From assembly GCF_002250505.1 (NCBI RefSeq), contig NZ_NJGY01000005.1:1-64000 (forward strand): a DNA stretch of 64,000 nucleotides, given 5' to 3'. Numbering within the stretch: position 1 is the stretch's first letter; every line of letters begins with the position of its first letter. Source of the stretch: Janthinobacterium sp. PC23-8 (GTDB lineage Bacteria > Pseudomonadota > Gammaproteobacteria > Burkholderiales > Burkholderiaceae_D). Made by a program: the position numbers and the translations under genes. Below, one piece after another: positions 44,102 to 53,413 of the stretch. The notes under the pieces were generated by a model. It saw only the letters and a program-made list of their open reading frames with translations. It searched no databases and had not been told where the DNA came from.

Positions 44102-47100
44102 ATGTTCCTTTCCGATTTCAGTATCAAGCGGCCCACCGCCACCATCGTATTGATCCTGGCGATGATGTGCGTCGGCCTGCTGGCGCTGTCGAAACTGCGC
44201 GTCAACCAGAACCCCGACGTCGAAGTGCCGTTTATCGTCGTCAGCATTCCTTACCCTGGCGCCTCGCCCGACACGGTCGAGCGCGAAGTGGTCAACCGCC
44301 TGGAAAAGTCGCTGCAAAGCATTTCCGGCGTGACGGAAATTAACAGCGCGTCCAACGAGGGCTCGGCCAGCATCTTCCTGAAGTTTTCCTTCAAGACCAA
44401 TCTGATCGAAGCGTCCGACGATATCCGCAACGCGATTGCCGCCGTGCGCTACAAGCTGCCGCTGGAAATGCGCGAACCGATCCTGCAGCGCATCGATCCG
44501 AGCGCCGAACCGATCATGCAGCTGGCGCTGTCGTCAAGCTCGCAAAGCCACGCGGAAATCTCGCGCCTGGCCGAAGACGTGCTGTCGGACCGCTTCCGCG
44601 CCGTCGATGGCGTGGCGCTGGTCAATGTGGGCGGTTCCTTGAAACGCGAACTGTCGGTGCTGTTGCGTGCCGAAAAACTGCGTGAATACAATGTCTCCGT
44701 CAGCGACGTGGTGACCGCCTTGCGCAACCAGAACACCAATGCGCCGGTGGGCAAGGTGCGAGGCAACCTGGATGAAAAAAGCATCCGCCTGGTCGGCCGC
44801 ATCGAGTCGCCGTCCGACTTCGAGCAGGTGGTGATCAAGCGCCGTGGCGACGAAATCGTGCGCCTGGCGCAAGTGGCGACCATCGAGGATGGTTTTGCGG
44901 AAGTGAGCAGCATGAGCGTGCGCAGTGGCAAGCCGAATGTGGGGATGTCGATCACGCGCGTGCGTGATGCTTCCACCGTCAGCGTGGCCAACAAGATCCG
45001 CGCCATGATGGTGGAAATTAACAAGACCCTGCCCGAAGGCACCAAATTGGAAGTCACGCGCGACGGCGGCGAAAACGCCCAGCGCAGCCTGAACAATGTC
45101 ATCGAATCGCTGGTGCTGGGCGCCGTGCTGACCATCTTCGTCGTCTACGCCTTTTTGAACTCCTGGCGTTCGACCCTGATCACGGCGATGAGCCTGCCGA
45201 CCTCGGTGATTGCGGCATTTATTGCCGTCTGGCTGTGCGGCTTTACCCTGAACTTCATGACCCTCCTTGGCCTGTCGCTGGCAATTGGCGTGCTGATCGA
45301 TGACGCCATCGTGGTGCGTGAAAACATCGTGCGCCACATGCAGATGGGCAAGGACCGCCGCACGGCGGCGCTGGAAGGCACGGCCGAGATCGGCCTGGCG
45401 GTGGCCGCCACCACCTTCTCGATTATTGCCGTGTTTATTCCCGTGGCCTTTATGCCCGGCATTTCGGGCGAGTGGTTCCGTCCGTTCGCCTTGACCGTGA
45501 CCTGCTCGGTGCTGGTCAGCCTCGGTATTTCGTTTACGCTCGACCCGATGCTGTCGGCCTACTGGGGCGACCCGGCCGATCACCATACGGCGCCGAAAAC
45601 AGGCATCAGTGCCGTGCTCGACCGTTTCAATCACTGGTTCGACCACCAGGCCGACCGCTATGGCAATGTGATTGCATGGGCCTTGCATCACCGTCGCTCG
45701 ATGGCCTTGATCGCCGTGCTCAGCCTGGCGGGCGCCATCGTCCTGCATGCCACGCACGGCGGCACCAGCTTCCTGCCGGCTTCGGACTCGGGCAATCTGA
45801 TGATCAATGTGCGCACGCCGTCGTCGAGCAGCATCGAATACTCGCGCCTGAAACTGGAAGCGGCGGCCGTGCTGGCGCGCACATTGCCGGAAACCAAGGA
45901 CACCAACAGCTCGGTCACGGCCGCCGGCGGACGCATCTATGTCGATATCGGCAAGCGCAATACGCGCAAGCGCTCGGCCAAGGAAGTGGCGGTCGAACTG
46001 CGCGAGAAAATGTCGCGCCTGGTGGGCGCCGAATACGTGGTGCAGGACGACCTCAGCAATGGTTCGCAAAAGCCGATCCAGGTGGAGTTCACCGGACCCG
46101 ACTCGCGCAAACTGATGGAAATCACCAACGCCTATATGGAAAAACTGCGCCTGGTCGCGGGCGCCGTCGATGTGGGCTTGTCTGAACAGGATCCGAAGAA
46201 CGAGCTCAAGATCGAACTGAACCGTGGCCTGGCCAATTCCATGGGCATTTCCGTCAACGATGCGGCGCAGTCGCTGCGCGTGGCGTTTGCCGGCGTGGAA
46301 GTGGGCGACTGGGTCGATCCGACCGGCGAGACGCGCGATGTGGCCGTGCGCCTGCATCCTGACGACCGTGTCGCGTCCGAGAATATCGAACGCCTGCCGA
46401 TCAGCGTGACCGGCACCAGCCAGATGGTGCCGCTGGACCAGATCGCCAGCATCACCATGGGCAAGGGTCCGTCCGGCATCGAACACAAGGACGGCAAGCG
46501 CACCATTACCGTGTCGGCCAATGCGCAAGGGCGCTCGAACGGCGAAGTGACGACCGACGCCATGAACCTGGCCAGGTCGATCGACTTCCCGCCCGGCTAC
46601 GGCCTGGCGCTGGGCGGCGCCGGCCAGGACCAGCAGGAACTCTTTACTGAAATGCTGATCGCGCTGGTGATGGGTATCGGCCTGATGTATCTGATCCTGG
46701 TGATGCAGTTCAATTCCTTTACGGCACCGATCGCGGTGATGATGTCGTTGCCGCTCAGTTTGATCGGCGTGGTGGTGGCGCTGGTGATCACGAGTAACAC
46801 CCTCAACCTGATGAGCTTTATCGGCATCATCATGCTGATGGGCCTGGTCGCCAAGAACGCCATCTTGCTGCTGGACGCGGCGCGCAAGCGTGAAGAGGAA
46901 GGCTATGGCCGCGAAGACGCACTGATGCACGCCGGCCGCATGCGTCTGCGTCCGATTCTGATGACGACCTTCGCCCTGATCGCCGGCATGTTCCCGGTCG
47001 CGCTGGGCCTCGGTGAAGGCGGCGAGTTTTATCGCCCGCTGGCCATCGCCATTATCGGCGGCACCATCACTTCGACCATTCTGACCTTGCTGGTGGTGCC

Positions 47101-47326
47101 GACTTTCTACGACAGTATCGAGATCTCCCGCGATGGCGCGATGGCCAAGTTCCACTGGCGCGCAGGGCGTATGAACGTGGCGTTCGCGCTGGTGCTGACC
47201 CTGATCGAATGCGTGCTGACCTTGCTGCTGATCCGCTTTATTTACCGCATGTTGAAACTGGCCGTGCTGTTTCTGATGGGGCGGCGTGCAACCGCATCCA
47301 CGGCCACGGTCGACTTGCATAAATAA
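44102..47326 (+). CDS. RND multidrug efflux permease (AcrB/MexB type)
   Basis: 1074 residues, about 30 longer than AcrB. It has twelve expected membrane segments, two large periplasmic loops and the proton-relay pair in IGVLIDDAIVV; MSFIGIIMLMGLVAKNAILL is in the second half. It would export drugs or metabolites using the proton gradient. After the usual last helix a further hydrophobic stretch (ALVLTLIECVLTLLLIRFIY) extends the C-terminus. No outer membrane factor gene or local repressor is present, so it probably shares a TolC-type channel encoded elsewhere. Confidence 0.94.
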   Translation: MFLSDFSIKRPTATIVLILAMMCVGLLALSKLRVNQNPDVEVPFIVVSIPYPGASPDTVEREVVNRLEKSLQSISGVTEINSASNEGSASIFLKFSFKTNLIEASDDIRNAIAAVRYKLPLEMREPILQRIDPSAEPIMQLALSSSSQSHAEISRLAEDVLSDRFRAVDGVALVNVGGSLKRELSVLLRAEKLREYNVSVSDVVTALRNQNTNAPVGKVRGNLDEKSIRLVGRIESPSDFEQVVIKRRGDEIVRLAQVATIEDGFAEVSSMSVRSGKPNVGMSITRVRDASTVSVANKIRAMMVEINKTLPEGTKLEVTRDGGENAQRSLNNVIESLVLGAVLTIFVVYAFLNSWRSTLITAMSLPTSVIAAFIAVWLCGFTLNFMTLLGLSLAIGVLIDDAIVVRENIVRHMQMGKDRRTAALEGTAEIGLAVAATTFSIIAVFIPVAFMPGISGEWFRPFALTVTCSVLVSLGISFTLDPMLSAYWGDPADHHTAPKTGISAVLDRFNHWFDHQADRYGNVIAWALHHRRSMALIAVLSLAGAIVLHATHGGTSFLPASDSGNLMINVRTPSSSSIEYSRLKLEAAAVLARTLPETKDTNSSVTAAGGRIYVDIGKRNTRKRSAKEVAVELREKMSRLVGAEYVVQDDLSNGSQKPIQVEFTGPDSRKLMEITNAYMEKLRLVAGAVDVGLSEQDPKNELKIELNRGLANSMGISVNDAAQSLRVAFAGVEVGDWVDPTGETRDVAVRLHPDDRVASENIERLPISVTGTSQMVPLDQIASITMGKGPSGIEHKDGKRTITVSANAQGRSNGEVTTDAMNLARSIDFPPGYGLALGGAGQDQQELFTEMLIALVMGIGLMYLILVMQFNSFTAPIAVMMSLPLSLIGVVVALVITSNTLNLMSFIGIIMLMGLVAKNAILLLDAARKREEEGYGREDALMHAGRMRLRPILMTTFALIAGMFPVALGLGEGGEFYRPLAIAIIGGTITSTILTLLVVPTFYDSIEISRDGAMAKFHWRAGRMNVAFALVLTLIECVLTLLLIRFIYRMLKLAVLFLMGRRATASTATVDLHK

Positions 47327-47352
47327 ATACAACTTGCTGCCGGCATGACAAG

Positions 47353-47379
47353 GAGCCTTCTTCGGAAGGCTCTTTTTTT
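47353..47379 (+). terminator. Intrinsic terminator of the RND operon
   Basis: GAGCCTTC and GAAGGCTC form an eight-pair stem with a TTCG loop and seven Ts. Its right edge touches the stop codon of the convergent lipoprotein gene. Confidence 0.9.
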
Positions 47380-47701
47380 AGCTGCCGCTGGGCGGTGGTG
47401 GCGTGGTACCGGTTCCCGTACCCGACCCGCCCGCGCCGTCCGTGCCCGAACCACCGCTGCCACCGGTCCCGCCCGTCCCCGGCGTGGTGGTCGTACCGGG
47501 CGTGGAGGGCGTGGTGGTGTCAGCCGGCGGCGTGGCAGGCGTGGCGGTCGTCTCGGCTGGTGGAATGGCTGGCGCCGGATTGGTGGCGGCTGGCGAGTTG
47601 GCCGTGCCGGTATTGTCGCGCTTGTTGCAGCCGACCAGCAGCGCACATAGCATCGCACTGCCGAAGACAAGTTTGCTGGTGGTGGTCAATGTTGCCGTCA
47701 T
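47378..47701 (-). CDS. Small low-complexity lipoprotein
   Basis: 107 residues. A lipoprotein signal peptide (ALLVGC, lipidated Cys about residue 25) is followed by a chain made almost only of Thr, Pro, Ala, Gly and Ser (PATPPADTTTPSTPGTTTTP, then GGTGGSGGSGTDG repeats). It looks like a flexible membrane-tethered linker without a folded domain. ATG 47701 is the start that gives the signal peptide. Not recognised; it could be a cell-envelope spacer, or the repeats may vary between strains. Confidence 0.7.
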   Translation of the reverse strand: MTATLTTTSKLVFGSAMLCALLVGCNKRDNTGTANSPAATNPAPAIPPAETTATPATPPADTTTPSTPGTTTTPGTGGTGGSGGSGTDGAGGSGTGTGTTPPPPSGS

Positions 47702-47954
47702 GATTTTCCCTTTCGGTTGAGAGCCCGTTGTTGGAAGCCGGCTGGAAGCCGTTGCGGAGCTGAAACAAGGCTGGCATCGCTTGCCAAAATTAGAGTGAAC
47801 GGCTAGCCGCAGGTTCACGGCTTTTCGGAAACTACAGGCATGGCGCAGAGGGACACGCGATTGTGTTTGCGCTGGCGCAAACAACAGCGTGAAATGGAAA
47901 AGCGGGCCGGAACGAGTGTCCTGGCCGCAGGGTTGATTGGCTATTGACGGGCTG

Positions 47955-48875
47955 TTATTTGCTGCTGACCTTGCTCACTTCCACTTCCCAGTCCACACCC
48001 GACCCGATATGGTGCTTGGCGGCAAAGTCGCCCTGGCTGATGGCCACCGCCACGTCCAGCAGGCTGTTCAGGTAGACCAGGGGCTTGCCCTTGGCCACGC
48101 CGCCAAACGTGTGTTCGAACGGCGCCGTCACTTTCGCCACCTGCTTGCCCTGGTGCAGGATACGCACTTGCAGCGGGTCATGCGGTTTGACTTGCAGTTC
48201 ATCGAGCAGCGCTTTCGGGATATTCGTCCATACATTGCCATACTTGACGTCCAGCACCGGCACGATGCCGCGGATAGTATTGCCGTTACGCACAGGTTTT
48301 TGATAGGCAATTTTGACCACCGACTCGCCTGGCAGCTGTGGCCCCACCTGTTCATAGGTGATGGCATTCGATGCCAGGCGCGCGCCTACATAGGCGTACA
48401 CGTCGCGGCCATGGAAGGTATACGACTCGTTTGATCCGGCCAGGCGGTTGACCTGTTCATCGATCTCGCGCAGCTCGGCCACGCCGTCGCGCTCGGCGAT
48501 CAGGGTAAACAAGCCATTGTCGGGGCCGACGAAATAGCGGCCGTTTTTGGTTTTCAGCACCACCGACTTGCGCGTCGTGCCCACGCCGGGATCGATCACG
48601 GACACGAACACCGTGCCTTCGGGCCAGTAGTTGGCCGTCTGGTACAGGCGGTAGGCGCCCATCCAGATATCATAGTCGGGGATCTGGTGCGTCAGGTCGG
48701 AAATGGTCAGGGTCGGGTCGACGCCATAGGCCACGCCATGCATGGCCGAGACAGCGCCGTCGGCCGTGCCGAAATCGGTCATCAGTACCAGCGGTGTGGC
48801 GGCCTGGGCGGTGGACAGCAGCAGGGCGCCCAGGCAGGCGCCGGCAACGAGTCGTGACAGTCTTTTGATGATCAT
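47955..48875 (-). CDS. SAM hydroxide adenosyltransferase-like protein with signal peptide
   Basis: 306 residues. After a signal peptide (~1-25, cleaved near TAQAA) comes the family domain: VLMTDFGTADGAVSAMHGV, VSVIDPGVGTTRKSVV and YFVGPDNGLFT in the first half, then a C-terminal beta-barrel part (YGNVWTNIPKALL). Relatives include the SAM-dependent fluorinase/chlorinase and, more often, enzymes that hydrolyse SAM to adenosine and methionine. Export is odd because SAM is cytoplasmic. Substrate and location are therefore open. Confidence 0.85.
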   Translation of the reverse strand: MIIKRLSRLVAGACLGALLLSTAQAATPLVLMTDFGTADGAVSAMHGVAYGVDPTLTISDLTHQIPDYDIWMGAYRLYQTANYWPEGTVFVSVIDPGVGTTRKSVVLKTKNGRYFVGPDNGLFTLIAERDGVAELREIDEQVNRLAGSNESYTFHGRDVYAYVGARLASNAITYEQVGPQLPGESVVKIAYQKPVRNGNTIRGIVPVLDVKYGNVWTNIPKALLDELQVKPHDPLQVRILHQGKQVAKVTAPFEHTFGGVAKGKPLVYLNSLLDVAVAISQGDFAAKHHIGSGVDWEVEVSKVSSK

Positions 48876-49198
48876 GGGGTCTTTCAGTGCGGGTTAAAAA
48901 GTAAAAATTGTAGGGCAGGGCGGCGCCATCGGTGGCGTTGTTGGTCTGGCGCACGCGCTGCGGGTAGCGGTCCAGGATATCGCTGCGCCCCAGATGGGCG
49001 CCGACAGCATGGTGCAGGCAATCACGATGCTGCGCAAGGGCGTGGCCGTGGTGGGGCGTGGGCGGAAAAATGGCGGGGTGGCACGGCAGTCCTTCAAGCT
49101 TGATCATGTGGAAACTTTGTCCGAAGCTTAAGGGATGCGTGCGCCAGCGCTAACAATTCTTTCCGGATATGCTTATGCTGTTGCGTATTGACGTCGTC
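48876..49198 (-). other. Intergenic region, possible gene fragment
   Basis: A ~320-base gap. On the minus strand an open frame begins at ATG 49107 and has GC-rich third positions for about 70 codons (HALAQHRDCLHHAVGAHLG; RYPQRVRQTNNATDGAALPY) before running into the next gene out of frame. It resembles a real coding segment that has lost its stop, but matches nothing I recognise. No ribosome binding site is visible. Confidence 0.3.
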
Positions 49199-50077
49199 TC
49201 AGGCAGCCAAATGGCGCAGCAAGGCGGGTACCTCGGCCGGTATCTCGCGCGCCAGATAACCGAGTATGCCAAAACGCAAGGCCAGCTGCTCGCCGGCCAG
49301 CGCATGCAGGGCGATGCCCCAGGCGCATGCTTGTTCGAGCGGCGCGCCGCGCGCGACCAGGCCGGTGATGATGCCGGCCAGGGTGTCGCCGGAACCGGAA
49401 ATGGCCAGGCCCACATTGCCGCCTTCGTGCGACCAGCACTGGCCGTCGGGCGTGGCGATGATGGTCAGCGCCCCTTTCAATGCCACCACGGCGTTCCAGT
49501 TCTGCGCCGCTGCCAATGCCGCGCCTTGCGGGTCGGCCAGTATCGCTTCCTTGCTCTGGCGCGTCAGGTGCGCCATTTCGCCCGCATGCGGCGTGATCAG
49601 TACCGGCTGGGGGAAGCGGAACTGGGCGTGGTTGGCCACCACGTTCATGGCGCAGGCGTCGATGATCAGATGGCTGTCGGCAAACACGGGCAAGAGATTG
49701 CGCATCAGTTCGCAACTGGCAGCGTCGTCGCTCATGCCGGGTCCGACCAGTACGGCGCCGACCTTGCCGGCCAGCGGCGCCAGCCGGTCCTTGGCTTCGC
49801 GTCGGAAGCCGCCGTGCGCGGTTTCTTCGAGGGCGATCACTTTTGCTTCCGGCATGGCGATCGCCACCTGCGGCGCCACGCTGGCGGCCGTGGCCAGGGT
49901 CAGCTTGCCCGCGCCAGCGCGCAGGGCGGCTGTTGCGGCCAGCAAGATGGCGCCCGGCATTTCGCGCGAGCCGCCGATGATCAAGAGGTGGCCGCGCACT
50001 TCCTTGTCGCCGTCGGGCGTGGGCATGGGCAGTGGCCAGCCGCGCAGCAGGGTGGGGGTGATGGCGATGGCGTCCAT
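49199..50077 (-). CDS. nnrD: ADP-dependent NAD(P)H-hydrate dehydratase
   Basis: 292 residues, the stand-alone C-terminal domain of the YjeF pair. It dehydrates damaged NADHX or NADPHX using ADP. Ribokinase-like signatures include HLLIIGGSREMPGAILLA, the VLITPHAGEMAHL loop and GSGDTLAGIITGLVA with the catalytic Asp. The epimerase domain (NnrE) is not fused or adjacent. It lies 12 bases downstream of a histidine phosphatase gene, so the two are likely cotranscribed. Confidence 0.93.
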   Translation of the reverse strand: MDAIAITPTLLRGWPLPMPTPDGDKEVRGHLLIIGGSREMPGAILLAATAALRAGAGKLTLATAASVAPQVAIAMPEAKVIALEETAHGGFRREAKDRLAPLAGKVGAVLVGPGMSDDAASCELMRNLLPVFADSHLIIDACAMNVVANHAQFRFPQPVLITPHAGEMAHLTRQSKEAILADPQGAALAAAQNWNAVVALKGALTIIATPDGQCWSHEGGNVGLAISGSGDTLAGIITGLVARGAPLEQACAWGIALHALAGEQLALRFGILGYLAREIPAEVPALLRHLAA

Positions 50078-50089
50078 GGATGCTCCTTG

Positions 50090-50854
50090 TCAGGCCTTGG
50101 GCGCGGCGGGCATGTCGGGCTGGGCCGTGATGGGCGTGCCCGATGCCTCCAGTGGCGCGACAAAATTGCACAGGTCCAGTTGCAGCTTGCCGTGCTTGCC
50201 CAGCGCGGGATTGAAGGCGTACGAGGTGACGCTGCAGTTGGGCACGTCGGCCGCCTTGTCGATGGCCAGGATGGCTTGCTCGTCGCAGCGTTCGAGCAGG
50301 TAGCGCAAGCAGTTGACGATGACCTGGTGGCCGACGATCAGCACGCGCTCGCCCCGGTATTCGCGGGTGACAGTATCGAGCACGCTGCGCAGGCGCAAGA
50401 TCACGTCGCACCAGCTTTCGCCACCGGGCGGGCGAAAATAAAACTTGCCCACATGCTGGCGCTGTTCGTGCAGTTCCGGATATTTGCTGGCGATGCCATG
50501 CACGGTGAGCCGGTCGAGGATGCCGAACTCCTTCTCGCGCAGGCGCTCGTCGGCCACCACGGACACCAGCGACGATTTGTCGAGGCGGGACAAGACCGCT
50601 TGCGCCGTTTCACGCGCGCGCACATACGGCGAGTACAGCACCACGGTCGGTTGTTGTTCCAGGGGAAGAGTGAGGAACCAGTCGCCCAGCGCCTCGGCCT
50701 GCTGTTCGCCCAGGCCGGACAGGGGGACGTCGATATCGCGCTCGGCGATGCTGATCAAAAGCTGTTTTTCTGCTTCGGCGGTATCGCGCGCGACATTGCC
50801 GGCGCTCTGGCCATGACGCACGATCCACAGCTGTTGCGGCCATTTTTGTTCCAT
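50090..50854 (-). CDS. Histidine phosphatase-family protein
   Basis: 254 residues. The phosphoglycerate-mutase-like fold shows the catalytic WIVRHGQSAGN at the N-terminus, YSPYVRARETAQAVL, and the second histidine in VLIVGHQVIVNCL. The substrate is unknown: sugar phosphates, nucleotides or protein phosphate are all possible. It is cytoplasmic, with no signal peptide, and upstream of nnrD in the same direction. The C-terminal ~25 residues are Pro/Ala-rich and probably disordered. Confidence 0.88.
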   Translation of the reverse strand: MEQKWPQQLWIVRHGQSAGNVARDTAEAEKQLLISIAERDIDVPLSGLGEQQAEALGDWFLTLPLEQQPTVVLYSPYVRARETAQAVLSRLDKSSLVSVVADERLREKEFGILDRLTVHGIASKYPELHEQRQHVGKFYFRPPGGESWCDVILRLRSVLDTVTREYRGERVLIVGHQVIVNCLRYLLERCDEQAILAIDKAADVPNCSVTSYAFNPALGKHGKLQLDLCNFVAPLEASGTPITAQPDMPAAPKA

Positions 50855-50932
50855 CGCCTGCCTCTTTCGTTCATATCAATTCATTATCAATATAGACGAA
50901 AGCGGCAAACGATGGCGCTCAGGTGCTGGCGC

Positions 50933-52333
50933 TTACACGGCGTGCTCGGCCTCGTCCAGGTCTTCTGCCGCATCGCTGTTGTAGACGGCCAGGTCGGTCT
51001 GTCCCATGACGCGGCTGGTGACGGTGCCAGCCGTGATCGAGCCGCTGACATTCAACGCCGTGCGGCCCATGTCGATCAACGGTTCGACGGAAATGAGCAG
51101 GCCAGCCAGGGCGACTGGCAAGTCCATCGCCGACAGCACGATCAGTGCGGCAAAGGTGGCGCCGCCGCCGACGCCGGCCACGCCGATCGAGCCGAGGGTG
51201 ATAATGGCCAGCAAGGGCAGCAGGAAGCTGACGGTAAACGGATCGACGCCGACGGTGGGCGCGATCATCACGGCCAGCATGGCCGGATAGATGCCGGCGC
51301 AGCCGTTCTGGCCGATGGTCGAGCCGAACGATGCGGCGAAGTTGGCGATGCCTTCGGGCGTGCCCAGGCGGCGGGTCTGCGTCTGCACGCTCATCGGAAT
51401 CGAACCGGCGCTGGTGCGCGAAGTGAACGCGAACGCCAGCACGGGAAACACTTTTTTCACGAAGCGCAGCGGGTTCAGTCCCGTGCCCGAGATAATCGCC
51501 AGGTGCACCAGGAACATCAATATCAGGGCGCTGTACGAGGCCACCACAAAATTGATCAGTTTTAGTATGTCCGTGTAGCTCGAGCTGGCCACCACCTCGA
51601 ACATCAGCGCGAACACGCCATATGGCGTCAGGCGCAGCACCAGGGTGACCATGCGCATGACGATGGCGTGCGCCACTTTCATGAATTGCTCGAAGGAGGC
51701 GAAAATCTCGGGCTTTTTCGCGGCGATGCCGGTGGCCGATATGCCGATAAAGATGGCGAACACCACCACCGCGATGGTCGAGGTCTTGCGCGCGCCCGTC
51801 ATGTCGAGGAAAGGGTTGGCCGGCACAAAGCTGATCAGCAGTTTCGGCAAGGACAGGGCCTTGGCCGTTTCCAGCGAGCCTTGCAACTGCACCCCGCGCG
51901 CCACTTCAGCCGCGCTGGAGGTCAAACCGATGGCAGTGAGGCCAAACAGCTTCGCCATCAGGATGCCGATGGCGGCCGCCACGGTAGTGGTGAGCAGCAG
52001 GATGCCGATGGTCAGCAAGCTGATCTTGCCCAGCGAGCTGGCGTCCTTGAGTTTCAGAATGGCCGAGATGATCGACACCATAATCAAGGGCATGATAATC
52101 ATCTGCAGCAGTTTCACATAGCCGCTGCCGACGATGTCGAGGTACTCATTGGTGCCGGCGATGGCGGCCGAGTCGGCGCCATAGATGGCTTGCGCTGCCG
52201 CACCGAGCAGTACGCCCAGGCCCAGGCCGGTAAATACGCGCACGGTAAAGGTGGCGTGGCGGCTTTGCTGGCGGAACATGAAGGCGAAAACGATCAGCGC
52301 GACGATCAGGTTGAGAATGATGGGGATTGCCAT
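50933..52333 (-). CDS. Dicarboxylate/amino acid:cation symporter, TcyP-like (L-cystine)
   Basis: 466 residues with about nine hydrophobic segments of the DAACS fold. SRTSAGSIPMSVQTQ is the serine-rich re-entrant loop, FGSTIGQNGCAGIYPAMLAV the motif with Asn/Gly, and SIGVAGVGGGATFAALIVLS the second loop. The sequence resembles the TcyP/YdjN cystine group more than the C4-dicarboxylate carriers, so sodium- or proton-coupled cystine uptake is the best guess. It stands alone. Confidence 0.85.
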   Translation of the reverse strand: MAIPIILNLIVALIVFAFMFRQQSRHATFTVRVFTGLGLGVLLGAAAQAIYGADSAAIAGTNEYLDIVGSGYVKLLQMIIMPLIMVSIISAILKLKDASSLGKISLLTIGILLLTTTVAAAIGILMAKLFGLTAIGLTSSAAEVARGVQLQGSLETAKALSLPKLLISFVPANPFLDMTGARKTSTIAVVVFAIFIGISATGIAAKKPEIFASFEQFMKVAHAIVMRMVTLVLRLTPYGVFALMFEVVASSSYTDILKLINFVVASYSALILMFLVHLAIISGTGLNPLRFVKKVFPVLAFAFTSRTSAGSIPMSVQTQTRRLGTPEGIANFAASFGSTIGQNGCAGIYPAMLAVMIAPTVGVDPFTVSFLLPLLAIITLGSIGVAGVGGGATFAALIVLSAMDLPVALAGLLISVEPLIDMGRTALNVSGSITAGTVTSRVMGQTDLAVYNSDAAEDLDEAEHAV

Positions 52334-52580
52334 AGGAAGGCCTTATCTTGGTTTTATTGGGGTGCTGCACACGGCATTTTATAGAACTTTTCTTCAAGGA
52401 ACATTGCACGTGTCTGGTCCGTATCATGGGGGCGAAGCGGTAGAACTGGCTGCGAATATTACGCTATATGAATATGTTTGCCTGTTATAAGCCTTCCTGC
52501 GGATAGTAGAATGGTACGCTGCGTGCCAACATGAGCCACTTGCCTGATGCATGAAGGGCGTACTTTTCAACCAGGAAAAC

Positions 52581-52958
52581 ATGAATCAACTGAACGAAGC
52601 ACAGGTACTGAATGCGGAAGAACGGCTGCGTCTGGCCATGATGGACTCCGATGTGGCACAATTGACGCTCTTGCTGGCCGACGACATGCTGTTTACCAAT
52701 CACCTGGGCCATCAGATCAGCAAGGCGGTCGACCTGGCCGCGCATGAGCAGCGCTTGCTGGCGATTACCGAACTCCAGGCGTCCGAACAGCAGGTGCGCC
52801 TCCAGGGCAAGGTGGCCGTGGTCTCGGTGCGCATGCGCTTGACGGGTTCTTATCACGATGTCGAGACCCATGGCGACTTCCGCTTTACGCGCGTGTGGGC
52901 GCAAGGCAGCGATGGCACCCTGCAGGTGATTGCTGCCCATTCTGGCATCGTCGCGTAA
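52581..52958 (+). CDS. NTF2-like/DUF4440 small protein
   Basis: 125 residues forming an NTF2-like cone: the N-terminal helices EERLRLAMMDSDVAQLTLLL, then LADDMLFTNHLGH and beta strands VSVRMRLTGSYH and DFRFTRVWAQ. Such proteins serve as small enzymes or binding modules; the function here is unknown. ATG 52581 has AGGA seven bases before it and fits the family start, although the frame is open from an ATG at 52551. A membrane protein gene follows after eight bases. Confidence 0.8.
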   Translation: MNQLNEAQVLNAEERLRLAMMDSDVAQLTLLLADDMLFTNHLGHQISKAVDLAAHEQRLLAITELQASEQQVRLQGKVAVVSVRMRLTGSYHDVETHGDFRFTRVWAQGSDGTLQVIAAHSGIVA

Positions 52959-52966
52959 GGCAGGCC

Positions 52967-53356
52967 ATGGATCATCGTTCCAAAGGCTGGCTGGTCGAAG
53001 CGCTTATCGCGGCCGGGCCCGCCACAGTGGCTGTCACCGGCGGCTTTCCGGGGTTGTTCTACAATCTCGTGCGCAGCTATTCGGACGCACCCGAAGCCAG
53101 TACCGTCACGGCATTGCTGCTCGCTGCCAGCCTGTGGACCCTGGTGGAATTCTGGCGTATCGCGCTGGCGACCGTGGCGCGCAAGGCGTATGCCTTCGAC
53201 GGGCGTTTCTGGATGGCGGTCGCCGGTTTGCTGGCCGCCGGCGTGCACTTCCTGCCCACCATGCCAGCCGGCCTGGCGCTGATACTGGTGGTGTTGCCGG
53301 CACTGGCCTGGATCCATTTCATCCTGTTGCAAATGAAACGCCCGAAGGACGCATGA
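52967..53356 (+). CDS. Hypothetical small membrane protein
   Basis: 129 residues with three to four hydrophobic segments (AALIAAGPATVAV, TALLLAASLWTLVEFW, WMAVAGLLAAGVHF, GLALILVVLPALAWIHF). It ends in a positively charged QMKRPKDA tail, probably cytoplasmic. Not recognised. It starts eight bases after the DUF4440 gene and is likely cotranscribed. It converges on the YigZ-family gene. Confidence 0.7.
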   Translation: MDHRSKGWLVEALIAAGPATVAVTGGFPGLFYNLVRSYSDAPEASTVTALLLAASLWTLVEFWRIALATVARKAYAFDGRFWMAVAGLLAAGVHFLPTMPAGLALILVVLPALAWIHFILLQMKRPKDA

Positions 53357-53413
53357 CGCCGCCAGCCATGCTCATCACCGACACGCTGGCCTCGCTGGCC
53401 ATGGTGATACAGG

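Noticed and set aside
44534..47332. 932-codon open frame antisense to the RND permease
   Set aside because: It lies opposite a clear RND gene and its product is His/Gln/Arg-rich, as expected from reverse reading of GC-rich codons.
49169..51565. 798-codon open frame antisense to nnrD, the histidine phosphatase and the symporter
   Set aside because: It crosses three recognised minus-strand genes and the gaps between them.
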